From CAVXEH01 sp963805645 (GTDB lineage: Bacteria > Chloroflexota > Limnocylindria > QHBO01), in assembly GCA_963805645.1 (NCBI GenBank), contig CAWDVA010000006.1:1-64000 (forward strand): 64,000 bases of DNA, written 5' to 3'. The notes beneath the pieces are model-generated. The model did no database searches, was not told where the DNA came from, and saw nothing but the letters and a program-made list of their open reading frames with translations. Each line of letters begins with the position of its first letter. The first letter of the stretch is position 1. The position numbers were made by a program, and so were the translations under genes. This document shows positions 63,966-64,000 of the stretch, in pieces.

Positions 63966-64000
63966 TCAGCGCTCGGAGGGCACCTCGACCGCGACCGGCT
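63966..64000 (-). CDS. C-terminal end of a gene cut by the window edge
   Basis: The last codons read PVAVEVPSER then TGA. Only about ten residues are inside the window; the VEVPSER ending looks natural but no family can be named. Confidence 0.35.
   Translation of the reverse strand, partial: PVAVEVPSER

Overview
The window is very GC-rich chromosomal DNA. Coenzyme F420-type (LLM) oxidoreductase, class II ribonucleotide reductase, zinc-ribbon adenylate cyclase/ATPase, DUF1295, PIG-L deacetylase and tandem-GNAT genes, with many start codons a few bases after a TAnnnT box (leaderless genes), fit a free-living high-GC bacterium. A soil or groundwater Chloroflexota lineage is my best guess and an actinobacterium the alternative; no rRNA or marker gene settles it. 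Several genes, including the surely essential nrdJ, carry single-base frameshifts, so part of the assembly probably contains indel errors.

Layout. 1-7.9 kb is an accessory island of visibly lower GC: unknown remnants, a DUF3644 protein with a HEPN-like RNxxxH motif, the C-terminal stump of a DUF2075 ATPase, and a giant STAND-type NTPase with a long helical region and a C-terminal phospholipase-D-like HD motif (candidate anti-phage system, frameshifted four times). 8-11.4 kb holds nrdJ with a readable promoter and two NrdR-like boxes. 11.9-13.2 kb has a PEBP lipoprotein and an XRE regulator.

13.7-22.1 kb is the most interesting block: an operon of two tiny ORFs, an ArsR-type regulator, two DsrE-like proteins, TusA, a FlpD/MvhD protein, an HdrA with an inserted GltD/NfnB-type NAD(P)H module, a second HdrA/QmoB-like flavoprotein, a winged-helix protein and a QmoC-like iron-sulfur/membrane cytochrome fusion. 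HdrB, Apr, Sat and Dsr sulfite reductase are absent. It reads as a sulfur-carrier-linked, quinone-interacting, possibly electron-bifurcating complex.

22.1-30.4 kb: PadR regulator, twin hemerythrins, a Ca2+/cation exchanger, Usp protein, a Kef-type antiporter with a TrkA-Usp partner, membrane dipeptidase. 30.4-45.7 kb: housekeeping and lipid genes (lysoplasmalogenase, DUF1295, acyl-AMP ligase, histidine phosphatase, LysA, adenylate cyclase/ATPase, O-methyltransferase, PIG-L deacetylase, nitrilase, GNAT). 45.8-64 kb: DtxR, LysR divergent from a mini-protein and isocitrate lyase, a second XRE paralogue, three MFS transporters with MarR, DUF885 protease, AlaX, a mini-lipoprotein, ECF sigma plus partner, two nucleotide-cyclase-like proteins and an F420 oxidoreductase.

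Intergenic DNA is unusually rich in tandem arrays: an 8-bp array, a 14-bp array, two unrelated 51-bp arrays that share the core GCGCACACG-N7-TGTGG, a 60-bp duplication, and a dispersed element at 26 and 29 kb.
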